A DNA stretch of 12,817 nt, from assembly GCA_045589235.1 (NCBI GenBank), contig JAZNOR010000031.1, positions 1 to 12,817 on the forward strand, given 5' to 3'. Shown one piece after another: positions 1 through 6,434 of the stretch; the stretch's first letter is position 1, and every line of letters begins with the position of its first letter. The position numbers and the translations under genes were made by a program. The notes beneath the pieces were generated by a model. It did no database searches and was not told the DNA's origin. It saw only the letters and a list, made by a program, of their open reading frames with translations. Source of the DNA: RGIG7332 sp045589235. GTDB taxonomy: Bacteria; Bacillota; Clostridia; Oscillospirales; JAAYXM01.

Positions 1-1
1 T

Positions 2-67
2 ATAGGGCGTATAATACATCTTGACGGTATCCCAAAAACCGTAACGAAAGGAGTGTGGTATCTATGA
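2..67 (+). CDS. 3' end of an unidentified upstream gene (partial)
   Basis: The frame beginning at base 2 is open from the window edge to a TGA at 65-67 and reads IGRIIHLDGIPKTVTKGVWYL at its C-terminus apart from a few possible edge residues. That stop overlaps the ATG of the next gene as ATGA, the arrangement seen at several other junctions here, which is the main reason to think it is real coding sequence. Only 21 codons are visible, so the family cannot be named. A TATAAT at 10-15 lies inside this frame and could instead be a promoter element, but its -35 region would be outside the window. Confidence 0.4.
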   Translation: MGRIIHLDGIPKTVTKGVWYL

Positions 68-366
68 CATTTGGGAATTTAAGGGCAAGGCTCAGTGCTG
101 TTCGTAAATGCGGCGAGGACTATGAAATTTCGCTCATTGCAGATGAAAAAACTGCAGCGGCACTTGGCGGGCTTTGCGGGGCAGAGCTCTGTTTATTTGA
201 CGGGGCGGAGATTAACAGGACGGTGCTATTGTGGCTTCTTCTGGAGCACTTAGCAGGTGAGGGAAGTGATGCCACCCGGCTTTTTGACGAGCTGCTAGAT
301 AAGTTATTCTCCAAATCTAAAAAGGAGGGCGAAATAAAAAACTTATTCGATGCTTGGTATAGTTGA
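64..366 (+). CDS. Hypothetical protein, 100 residues
   Basis: I do not recognise this protein. The start is placed at the ATG at 64, ten bases after AAAGGAG (47-53). The in-frame GTG at 55 is only one base from that site and is unlikely to be used. The product is a small soluble protein without signal peptide or membrane segment. The N-terminal half is mixed, with a short Gly/Cys-containing stretch (GGLCGAELCLFDG, about residues 36-48). The C-terminal half is helical, with a leucine-rich stretch followed by a charged Lys/Glu tail. It overlaps the upstream frame by four bases, suggesting translational coupling. Its stop (364-366) lies inside the -35 region of the next promoter, so it probably ends one transcription unit, although no hairpin terminator follows it. 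Confidence 0.65.
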   Translation: MTFGNLRARLSAVRKCGEDYEISLIADEKTAAALGGLCGAELCLFDGAEINRTVLLWLLLEHLAGEGSDATRLFDELLDKLFSKSKKEGEIKNLFDAWYS

Positions 367-391
367 AAAATGAAAAAATTTGTGGTAGAAT
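363..391 (+). promoter_or_regulatory. Sigma-A type promoter for the tagA operon
   Basis: TTGAAA (363-368) and TAGAAT (386-391) are separated by 17 bases, and TGG directly before the -10 gives an extended -10 element. Transcription would start near 398, about 30 bases before the tagA start codon. The -35 box overlaps the stop codon of the preceding gene. No other comparable promoter is seen before 8536, so this may drive much of the left arm. Confidence 0.6.
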
Positions 392-428
392 GATACTGTG
401 AATTTTTATATTGAGGAAGTGTTTATCT

Positions 429-1154
429 GTGAGTGAAAGAATTTCCGTTCTCGGTGTGGGCTTTAACAATATTACGCTGCCCGAGGCGATTGATATTGCA
501 TACGGCTTCGCACACTCTGATGATGTGAAGCGCATTGTTACTCCAAACTCCGAAATCGTTTATATGGCGCGTGATGATGTTAAACTCCGCGAGGTTTTAA
601 ATTCATCAGACCTTGTTATTCCTGACGGTATCGGCGTTGTTTATGCTTCCAAAATTCTGAAAACTCCGCTAAAAACCAAGGTTGCAGGAATTGAACTCGG
701 CGAGGGGCTTATTGCAAAGCTGTCTGACGGCTCGGCAGGAGTTTTCCTTCTCGGCGCAAAACCGGGAGTTGCAGATTTAGCTGCGGAGAAACTTTGCGAA
801 AAATATCCGGGCATTGTAATTTCCGGCACGGCTGACGGCTATTTTAAAGATTCAGACGCTGTAATTGAGAAGATAAATTCATCCGGTGCCAAAGTGCTTT
901 TCGTGTGCCTTGGTGCACCGAAACAAGAGATGTGGATGGCGGAAAACCGTGATAAATTAAATGTATCATTAACCCTCGGGCTCGGCGGATCGCTTGATGT
1001 TTTCGCAGGCACGGTCAACCGTGCGCCGAAAATTTTCATTAAGCTCGGGCTCGAGTGGTTCTACCGTTTGTGCAAGGAGCCGTGGAGAATCGGAAGAATG
1101 CTGAGCCTCCCGAAATTCTTGCTGACAGTTATTTTTAAAGGCAGAAAGGGGTAA
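429..1154 (+). CDS. tagA: WecG/TagA/CpsF family glycosyltransferase
   Basis: The family transfers a sugar, classically N-acetylmannosamine from its UDP form, onto an undecaprenyl-diphosphate-linked sugar at the inner face of the membrane. This is an early step of wall teichoic acid or exopolysaccharide assembly. The 241-residue length fits the family. Visible motifs are TPNSEIVYMAR (residues 38-48), the PDGIG block with the proposed catalytic Asp66, a GAPKQE segment in the middle, and a C-terminal GLEWFYRL followed by basic residues, the part thought to form the membrane-associated appendage. I chose the GTG at 429 because GAGGAAG (413-419) sits nine bases upstream; the in-frame TTG at 411 lacks a ribosome binding site. 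The exact sugar substrate cannot be told from sequence, and no other polysaccharide genes are nearby. It is the first gene after the promoter at 363-391. Confidence 0.92.
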   Translation: MSERISVLGVGFNNITLPEAIDIAYGFAHSDDVKRIVTPNSEIVYMARDDVKLREVLNSSDLVIPDGIGVVYASKILKTPLKTKVAGIELGEGLIAKLSDGSAGVFLLGAKPGVADLAAEKLCEKYPGIVISGTADGYFKDSDAVIEKINSSGAKVLFVCLGAPKQEMWMAENRDKLNVSLTLGLGGSLDVFAGTVNRAPKIFIKLGLEWFYRLCKEPWRIGRMLSLPKFLLTVIFKGRKG

Positions 1155-1160
1155 TTTTAT

Positions 1161-1919
1161 ATGGTAAAGGTAACATTAATTGCGCATACACCGGACCCGG
1201 ATAAAACAATTGCCTGCGCTGCTAAAATGTGTTACAGCGCATCAGGGGCTGATGATATTTTAGCAGGTCTTGAAGGAGATAAGTGCGATAATTTTATTGA
1301 TATGTTGCTCCAGCTCGGTCATGAGAGTCCGTTTGAGCACGCAAGCTTTACCTTTGCAATAGAGGGCGTTTCGCGCTCACTTCTTGCGCAGATTACCCGT
1401 CACCGAATTGCATCCTTTAGTGTTAAATCACAACGCTATGTTAAGGAAAACGACTTTACATTTATAACACCGCCGGAGATCGAAAATAATCCTGCGGCAA
1501 AGGAAATTTATATGAAAGCCATGCGTGAGGATGTAGAGCATTACAACGAGCTTTCGGAAATTTTATTTAAAAAGCATTTTGATGCGCTCATTGCTGAAGG
1601 CAAAGACGAAAAAACTGCAAAGAGAGTTGCCGAAAAAGCAGCGATTGAGGATGCACGCTTTGTTCTTCCGAACTCCTGTGAGACAAAGATGATGGTAACT
1701 ATGAACGTGCGCTCGCTCTGGAACTTTTTCCGTCTACGTTGTTGCACGCGTGCACAATGGGAAATTCGTGCTCTTGCAGAGGAGATGTTAAAGCTTTGCA
1801 AGGGCGTTTCGCCAAAATTGTTTGCTCATGCCGGCCCTGCTTGTGTTGCAGGCCCATGCCCGGAGGGTAAAATGTCCTGTGGCAAGGCACGAGATATGCG
1901 AGAGAGGTTTTCAAAATGA
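1161..1919 (+). CDS. thyX: FAD-dependent thymidylate synthase ThyX
   Basis: ThyX methylates dUMP to dTMP using methylene-tetrahydrofolate, FAD and NADPH, and unlike ThyA releases tetrahydrofolate rather than dihydrofolate. The diagnostic ThyX motif is present as RHRIASFSVKSQRY (residues 80-93, matching RHRxxSxxxxSxR). SPFEH (56-60) and the ARFVLPNSCET / NVRSLWNFFRLR region (165-193) also fit the family. At 252 residues it is longer than many ThyX proteins, and the extra C-terminal tail carries cysteines at 228, 233 and 240 before a basic end. The ATG at 1161 follows AAAGGGG (1145-1151) at nine bases. Its stop overlaps the tmk start as ATGA, so synthesis of dTMP and its kinase are probably coupled. 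Confidence 0.96.
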   Translation: MVKVTLIAHTPDPDKTIACAAKMCYSASGADDILAGLEGDKCDNFIDMLLQLGHESPFEHASFTFAIEGVSRSLLAQITRHRIASFSVKSQRYVKENDFTFITPPEIENNPAAKEIYMKAMREDVEHYNELSEILFKKHFDALIAEGKDEKTAKRVAEKAAIEDARFVLPNSCETKMMVTMNVRSLWNFFRLRCCTRAQWEIRALAEEMLKLCKGVSPKLFAHAGPACVAGPCPEGKMSCGKARDMRERFSK

Positions 1920-2572
1920 AAGGTAAAATAATTATTATCGAAGGAACCGATGCATCGGGAAAATCAACTCAACTAAAGCTTCTTTGCGATGCGCTCGAAA
2001 AGAAAGGAAAAAGCTTTAAAACCGTTGCTTTTCCTCGCTACACTGAGGAGTCTTCAGCTCTCGTTAGAATGTACTTAAACGGTGATTTCGGAACTGATGC
2101 AGGCGATGTTAACGCGTATGCAGCATCCACTTTTTTTGCGGTTGATCGTTATGCATCTTATAAATCCGATTGGAAAGAATATTATGAGGCAGGCGGAATT
2201 TTAATTTTTGATAGATACACAACCTCAAATGCCATTCACCAGGCTGCAAAGCTTAAAGAGAATGAGCGTGAGGATTATTTCCGCTGGCTTTTTGACTTTG
2301 AGTATCATTTAATGGGGCTTCCTGCTCCGGATTTTGTATTCTTCCTTGATATGCCACCGGAATATGCCGCAAAGCTTTTAGAGGCGCGCGAGGGAAAGGT
2401 TATTGACATTCACGAAAAAGATGCGGTATACCGCAGTGAATGCTACAGAACTGCCTCTTTGGCATCCGGTCTGTTTGGATGGGAGAGAATAAACTGCGTT
2501 GAGGGTGGAAATATCAAATCAATTGATACCATCCATAATGAAATTATTTCAAAAGTTGAGGAATGTTTTTAA
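1916..2572 (+). CDS. tmk: Thymidylate kinase (dTMP kinase)
   Basis: This enzyme phosphorylates dTMP to dTDP, the step after ThyX. The P-loop is GTDASGKST (residues 10-18). FPRY (39-42), DRYASY (77-82), the DRYTTSNA block (99-106) and FFLDMP (142-147) are typical of nucleoside monophosphate kinases of this family. The lid region reads EAREGKVIDIHEKD (156-169). This differs from the E. coli type and resembles a subgroup I associate with Clostridia, but that placement is from memory. Length (218 residues) is normal. The ATG is within the thyX stop (ATGA), so it probably relies on coupling with thyX. Thymidylate kinase is favoured over deoxynucleoside kinase because of the motif set and the neighbour. 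Confidence 0.92.
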   Translation: MKGKIIIIEGTDASGKSTQLKLLCDALEKKGKSFKTVAFPRYTEESSALVRMYLNGDFGTDAGDVNAYAASTFFAVDRYASYKSDWKEYYEAGGILIFDRYTTSNAIHQAAKLKENEREDYFRWLFDFEYHLMGLPAPDFVFFLDMPPEYAAKLLEAREGKVIDIHEKDAVYRSECYRTASLASGLFGWERINCVEGGNIKSIDTIHNEIISKVEECF

Positions 2573-3436
2573 ATGCTTGATTTTCAGCCGGTTTCACTCG
2601 CACATCGCGAGAGGGTTAATTGTTATGTTGAAAAATTAAACTATGGCACTACGGAAACTGCGTTTTTAGACCTTTTTATCTGGGGAGAGAATTATAAAAC
2701 CTGTATCGCTGAAGATGACGGTGTGCTCTACGGCAGAGTTGGTGAAGATTCGTATCTGGCACCGCTCGGCAATTTAAAACGCGGAATTGAAAGATTGCTT
2801 GAGGAAAGCGGTAAGCTTCGCCTTGTTGGAGTGACCAAAACTGTATGCGAGAAAATTGAAAAGCTTTTCCCTGATAAGTTTGTATTTAATGAGCAGCGCG
2901 AAAATTTTGATTATATCTATCTCTCGGAAAATCTTATAAATTTACCGGGTAGAAAGCTCCATTCAAAGCGTACGCACATAAACAAGTTTTTATCTACTGT
3001 TTCCGATTTTCATTTCGAAGAGATAAGTGACGGGAATATTGAAGAGGTAAAAGCTTTTCAAAAGTTTTGGTTTGAAAAGAATTTAGAGTCGCATGGGGAG
3101 AGCTTAAATGCTGAAAACGCTGCAATTTCACGCGCTTTTCAAAATTATAAAGAACTTGGAGTCCGCGGCGGTGTTTTGTATGTTAACGGCGAGGTGGCTG
3201 CATATTCACTCGGCGCGCCGATAAACTCGGAATATTATGTTATTTCGGTCGAAAAAGGAAACACTGAAATTCCCGGCATATACCAGATGATAAATAAAAT
3301 GTATGCAGAACATTTTTGCAAAGATTATAAGTATATTAATCGCGAAGAAGATATGGGAAACGAAGGCCTTCGCGCTTCAAAGCTATCTTATCGTCCTGAA
3401 TTTTTAATTGAAAAGTACGAGGTTTTGGAAAAATGA
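2573..3436 (+). CDS. DUF2156 (phosphatidylglycerol lysyltransferase C-terminal-like) protein
   Basis: This 287-residue protein fits the DUF2156 family, a double GNAT-like fold related to the C-terminal catalytic domain of MprF aminoacyl-phosphatidylglycerol synthases. It lacks the MprF membrane domain and any membrane segment, so it is probably cytosolic. Recognisable parts are the N-terminal FLDLFIWGENYK stretch (about residues 32-43), the basic GRKLHSKRTHINKFL segment (about 125-139), and the C-terminal INREEDMGNEGLRASKLSY block, which is typical of the family. The real substrate is unknown; aminoacyl transfer from aminoacyl-tRNA or another acyl transfer are possibilities. The start directly follows the tmk stop, with GAGGAA (2558-2563) nine bases upstream, and the end overlaps the next gene by four bases. 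The next gene is also of GNAT fold. Confidence 0.8.
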   Translation: MLDFQPVSLAHRERVNCYVEKLNYGTTETAFLDLFIWGENYKTCIAEDDGVLYGRVGEDSYLAPLGNLKRGIERLLEESGKLRLVGVTKTVCEKIEKLFPDKFVFNEQRENFDYIYLSENLINLPGRKLHSKRTHINKFLSTVSDFHFEEISDGNIEEVKAFQKFWFEKNLESHGESLNAENAAISRAFQNYKELGVRGGVLYVNGEVAAYSLGAPINSEYYVISVEKGNTEIPGIYQMINKMYAEHFCKDYKYINREEDMGNEGLRASKLSYRPEFLIEKYEVLEK

Positions 3437-4107
3437 TTCGTTTTGCGGATAAAAATGACATACCAAGGCTTAAAGAAATTTGGCGTGAGTGCTTTCACGA
3501 GAGTGGAGATTTTTTCTTTGAGCGTATGTTTAAAAACTGCCTTGTATTTGAGAAAGACAAAATTTGTGCAATGCTCCATATTTTAGAATATGAGTGTGAC
3601 GGAAAAATCGTACACTATCTTTATGGTATCGGAACAACTGAAATACATCGCGGAAAAGGTATAGCCGCACAGCTTATCGAATGTGCAATCCGATACGCGG
3701 AGAGCTTAAATGTTGCTTTTGTTATGCTTGTCCCGCAGGAGGAAAGCCTTTTTGATTATTATAAACGCTTCGGCTTTGAAAAGAACTGTCTTCGTGCGCT
3801 TTCAAAACCGTTTGAATTCAACTTGAAAAAAGCCACGATAAGCGATATTCCAAAGCTTAATACACTGTATGAAGAAAAATGTGCGGGTATTTTGCATATT
3901 ACAAGAAATGTTGAGGAATGGGAAATTATTTTAACCGAAGGATATGACGTTTTTGTTGAAGATGATAAATATGTAATTTCGGCAAACGGAATAATTTTGG
4001 AAACGAATATTGCTTGTGAATATGCTCCCCCTGCGCCGTATGCGGCGTTTTTGAATATTGGTAATGTTGACCTGAAAAATGGTTATTTTAATATTTTACA
4101 CGATTGA
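3433..4107 (+). CDS. GNAT family N-acetyltransferase
   Basis: The acetyl-CoA binding motif is visible as HRGKGIAAQLI (residues 72-82, matching R/QxxGxG/A), preceded by the beta-strand LYGIGTTE and followed by FVMLVPQE and DYYKRFGFE, the usual second half of the GNAT fold. The protein (224 residues) is longer than a single GNAT domain. The last roughly 90 residues form a second, less recognisable region that may contribute to substrate choice, as in two-part Eis-like enzymes, but this is an inference. The substrate is unknown. The ATG lies in the DUF2156 stop (ATGA), with GAGG about ten bases before, so the two GNAT-fold proteins are probably co-translated. Confidence 0.85.
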   Translation: MIRFADKNDIPRLKEIWRECFHESGDFFFERMFKNCLVFEKDKICAMLHILEYECDGKIVHYLYGIGTTEIHRGKGIAAQLIECAIRYAESLNVAFVMLVPQEESLFDYYKRFGFEKNCLRALSKPFEFNLKKATISDIPKLNTLYEEKCAGILHITRNVEEWEIILTEGYDVFVEDDKYVISANGIILETNIACEYAPPAPYAAFLNIGNVDLKNGYFNILHD

Positions 4108-4117
4108 GGTGTGACTT

Positions 4118-4669
4118 ATGGTTTATGTTATGGTTGAAAACGGTTTTGAAGAGGTTGAACTCTTAACACCGGTTGACATTCTGCGCCGTGGCGGGGTTGA
4201 AGTTTGCTTGGTTGGTGTTTCGACACTCACACCTGCAAGTACAAGAAATGTTAAGCTAGTGTGTGATAAAGTCTTTGACGAGGTGGATTTCTCCGATATG
4301 GAGATGCTTGTTCTGCCGGGTGGTCAACCGGGAGTTGATACTCTTATGGCAAATGATAAAATTGCAAAGCTTATTGCAGAGTCCGCAGGTAAAATGCCGA
4401 TTGGTGCAATCTGTGCAGCACCGATGCTGCTTGGCGTTTTAAATCTGCTCAAGGGCAGACACGCAACCTGCTATCCGGGCTGCGAGGGGAACCTCTACGG
4501 TGCAATTTATGAGGCTCGCGATGTTGTAGTTGATGGGTCGTTTATCACTGCGCGCGCGGCAGGTGCAGCGTTTGAATTTGCATTCACTCTTCTTGCAACT
4601 CTTAAGGGAACAGAGGTTGCAGAGCGTGTTGCAAACTCAATCTGGTATAAGGTAAATTATCGTGGATAA
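4118..4669 (+). CDS. DJ-1/PfpI family protein
   Basis: The protein (183 residues) fits the DJ-1 subgroup of the DJ-1/PfpI superfamily, whose members include small-molecule glyoxalase or deglycase-like enzymes and stress-response proteins. The N-terminus ENGFEEVELLTPVDILRRGG (residues 7-26) carries the conserved Glu of the GFEE motif. LVLPGG (about 64-69) is typical, and GAICAAP (about 96-102) carries the nucleophilic-elbow cysteine. Near the C-terminus, TARAAGAAFEFAF replaces the more usual TSRGPGTAFEF-type block. The ATG follows GAGGTG (4106-4111) by six bases. The 3' end overlaps the next gene by eight bases. Its link to the surrounding nucleotide and folate genes is unclear, and protection against reactive aldehydes is only a guess. 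Confidence 0.88.
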   Translation: MVYVMVENGFEEVELLTPVDILRRGGVEVCLVGVSTLTPASTRNVKLVCDKVFDEVDFSDMEMLVLPGGQPGVDTLMANDKIAKLIAESAGKMPIGAICAAPMLLGVLNLLKGRHATCYPGCEGNLYGAIYEARDVVVDGSFITARAAGAAFEFAFTLLATLKGTEVAERVANSIWYKVNYRG

Positions 4670-5210
4670 GAAAAGAATCCGAGCAGAAATTCTAAAAAAA
4701 CTTGAAAACATGTCAGAGTGCGAAAGAGTGTTATCAAATGACGAGATATACAGCAAACTTATAAATTTAGATAAGTTTCGCGCTGCAAAGGTTGTGTTTT
4801 TATACATAAGTATCGGATATGAAGCTGATACGAGAAGAATTTTTGAATATGCACTGAATTCCGGCAAACGCGTCTGCATCCCCAAATGCGAAGATTTCGG
4901 CATTATGAGCGCAGCTCAGGTTTTTGCTGAAAGCGATTTAGTGCCTGATAAATTCGGCATCCCCTCGGCACGTGAGGGAGCGCCGAATGTTTCAGAAAAA
5001 GATATTGATTTTGTTATAGCACCCGGCGTTGCCTTTGATTTAAACGGCAGGAGACTCGGGCGCGGTGGCGGATATTATGACAGATTTTTGAGCAAGCTTT
5101 CAGCTTTTACCGTCGGAATATGCCACCCGTGCCAGCTTATGTCTAACCTCGAAGTTGAGGAGCATGATATCCCCGTGGATTTGGTTATTACCAGCCAAAT
5201 ACGAGAATGA
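4662..5210 (+). CDS. 5-formyltetrahydrofolate cyclo-ligase
   Basis: This enzyme (5,10-methenyl-THF synthetase, MTHFS) converts 5-formyl-THF and ATP to methenyl-THF, returning a storage or inhibitory folate to the one-carbon pool. The signature is GVAFDLNGRRLGRGGGYYDR (residues 122-141). FLYISIGYEADT (46-57) is the usual substrate-binding strand with its Glu, and KKRIR near the N-terminus provides the basic residues used for nucleotide binding. Length (182 residues) is normal. The start is a GTG at 4662 with AAGG (4649-4652) nine bases before, inside the end of the DJ-1 gene. Linkage with thyX suggests a shared role in folate-dependent dTMP supply. Its last 23 bases overlap a small gene on the opposite strand. 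Confidence 0.93.
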   Translation: MDKKRIRAEILKKLENMSECERVLSNDEIYSKLINLDKFRAAKVVFLYISIGYEADTRRIFEYALNSGKRVCIPKCEDFGIMSAAQVFAESDLVPDKFGIPSAREGAPNVSEKDIDFVIAPGVAFDLNGRRLGRGGGYYDRFLSKLSAFTVGICHPCQLMSNLEVEEHDIPVDLVITSQIRE

Positions 5211-5277
5211 TTGCGAGGATTATAAGTATAATCCAAAGCCAGTTATCACCAAAATCACAACAATTGTTTCCGCACAT
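5188..5277 (-). CDS. Small Cys/Asn-rich single-pass membrane protein, 29 residues
   Basis: Reading the minus strand from 5277 gives MCGNNCCDFGDNWLWIILII, then nine mainly hydrophobic residues ending in Trp and TAA. A short polar head with three cysteines is followed by one hydrophobic helix (about residues 13-27), so it should insert in the membrane. It is preceded by a nearly ideal ribosome binding site (5286-5294) eight bases before the ATG, which is the strongest reason to call it a gene at this length. The architecture resembles tiny proteins common in Clostridia and Bacilli, some annotated as YjcZ-like sporulation proteins, but I cannot confirm membership. It sits opposite its neighbours between the cyclo-ligase and mltG, and its stop codon is inside the cyclo-ligase gene. 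Function unknown. Confidence 0.75.
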   Translation of the reverse strand: MCGNNCCDFGDNWLWIILIILAIILVFGW

Positions 5278-5285
5278 TTTTGCGT

Positions 5286-5294
5286 CACCTCCTT
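5286..5294 (-). promoter_or_regulatory. Very strong Shine-Dalgarno sequence of the 29-residue gene
   Basis: On the minus strand AAGGAGGTG (continuing GA) matches the full anti-Shine-Dalgarno complement of Firmicute 16S rRNA and lies eight bases before the ATG at 5277. No other gene in the window has such a complete match. Confidence 0.75.
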
Positions 5295-5300
5295 GTGTTT

Positions 5301-5328
5301 TATTCTATGCGCAGGAGGAGTTTTGTGT
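5301..5328 (-). promoter_or_regulatory. Possible sporulation (sigma-K/E-like) promoter for the 29-residue gene
   Basis: On the minus strand CATAGAATA (5309-5301) fits the sigma-K -10 pattern CATAnnnTA, and an AC (5328-5327) lies 17 bases upstream as in the sigma-K -35. The pattern holds little information, and the implied transcript would begin almost at the ribosome binding site, leaving a very short leader. A chance match is quite possible. Confidence 0.2.
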
Positions 5329-5346
5329 CACAGAGGAGGAAAAAAT

Positions 5347-6423
5347 ATGAGCGATATGGGAAATACGCGCAAGATTTCAACAGTGCGTAGAAAGAAAAAG
5401 AAAAACTTAACACCTAAAACCGTATATTGGCTTTTTATACTCGGTGTGTCTATGCTTCTTTCTGCGATTATTATCGGTGCAGTAAACGAGGTCTTTGGAC
5501 TGCAGTATGTCGACGAGCAGGTTGTAATCACAATTCCTGAGGATGCAACGCTATCCGATGCAACAAAGGTTTTAAAAGAAGCTGATTTGATTTCAAATCG
5601 AGGGCTCTTTACGGTTTTCTTTAAGCTCACTTCAAAGGGCAAGCCGTTGCGTACGGGCGAAATTACAGCAAACAGAAGCTACGATTATCGCTCGCTTACA
5701 AAGATGCTCACACGAAGCAGCTCAAAACGCGAAACCGTGCGAGTAACGATTCCCGAGGGATATGAAATTAAGCAGATTGTTGAACTTATGGCTAAAAAAG
5801 GCGTGTGTTCAAAGGATGAATTTACGGAAGCTCTTAAAAATGGCGACTTTGAATTTGATTTCTTGAAAGGAATCAAAAAAGGCGAGATTAATCGCCTTGA
5901 GGGCTATCTCTATCCTGATACCTATGAGTTCTATGTTGGCGACAAGCCGGAAAATGTTATTAATAAGCTTCTCAATAATTTCAATAATAAGTTCACCAAT
6001 GCTATGGCTGAACGCGCAAAAAAAATGGGATTTAGCACTCACGAGCTTGTCACGCTCGCTTCAATTATCGAGCGCGAGGCAACAAGTGATGACCGTGCAC
6101 TCATTTCATCGGTTTTCCATAACCGACTTGACAGTAAAGAATATCCATATCTTGAATCGTGCGCAACCGTGCAATATATTTTAGGTGAGCGAAAGGCGCG
6201 CCTTACAATTGAGGATACCAAGATTGAAAATCCGTATAACACATATGAAAATAAAGGCTTGCCACCGGGGCCGATTGCAAGCCCGGGTATGGCTGCAATT
6301 GAGGCGGCGCTCTATCCTGCAGAAAGTGATTATCTGTTCTTCGCAGTTTCAGAGGACGGTAAGCACCATTTCTCGAAAACTTATAAAGAGCATTTAAAGC
6401 ATTCAAATATTAACCCGAAATAA
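5347..6423 (+). CDS. mltG: Endolytic murein transglycosylase MltG
   Basis: MltG (YceG-like) is a membrane-anchored lytic transglycosylase that cuts nascent glycan strands and is thought to set their length. The 358-residue protein has a short basic cytoplasmic N-terminus (KKKK at 16-19) and one membrane segment (about 26-47). A LysM-like region follows (about 58-130) and then the YceG catalytic domain with LEGYLYPDTYEF (184-195) and ASIIEREA (238-245), where Glu242 aligns with the catalytic Glu218 of E. coli MltG. GLPPGPIASPG (304-314) is also characteristic. The ATG at 5347 was chosen because AGAGGAGGA (5332-5340) precedes it by six bases. The frame stays open upstream to 5155, but that stretch overlaps the cyclo-ligase gene and does not resemble MltG. 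The order mltG then U32 peptidase matches the yrrL-yrrN/yrrO arrangement in Bacillus. Confidence 0.94.
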   Translation: MSDMGNTRKISTVRRKKKKNLTPKTVYWLFILGVSMLLSAIIIGAVNEVFGLQYVDEQVVITIPEDATLSDATKVLKEADLISNRGLFTVFFKLTSKGKPLRTGEITANRSYDYRSLTKMLTRSSSKRETVRVTIPEGYEIKQIVELMAKKGVCSKDEFTEALKNGDFEFDFLKGIKKGEINRLEGYLYPDTYEFYVGDKPENVINKLLNNFNNKFTNAMAERAKKMGFSTHELVTLASIIEREATSDDRALISSVFHNRLDSKEYPYLESCATVQYILGERKARLTIEDTKIENPYNTYENKGLPPGPIASPGMAAIEAALYPAESDYLFFAVSEDGKHHFSKTYKEHLKHSNINPK

Positions 6424-6434
6424 CGAGGTACTTT

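Noticed and set aside
10..15. TATAAT as a -10 box for the first gene
   Set aside because: The -35 region would be outside the window, and the same bases are part of an open frame that overlaps the next gene as ATGA.
5155..5346. N-terminal extension of MltG up to 5155
   Set aside because: The extra 64 residues overlap the cyclo-ligase gene, have no ribosome binding site and are not MltG-like. A strong site precedes the ATG at 5347.
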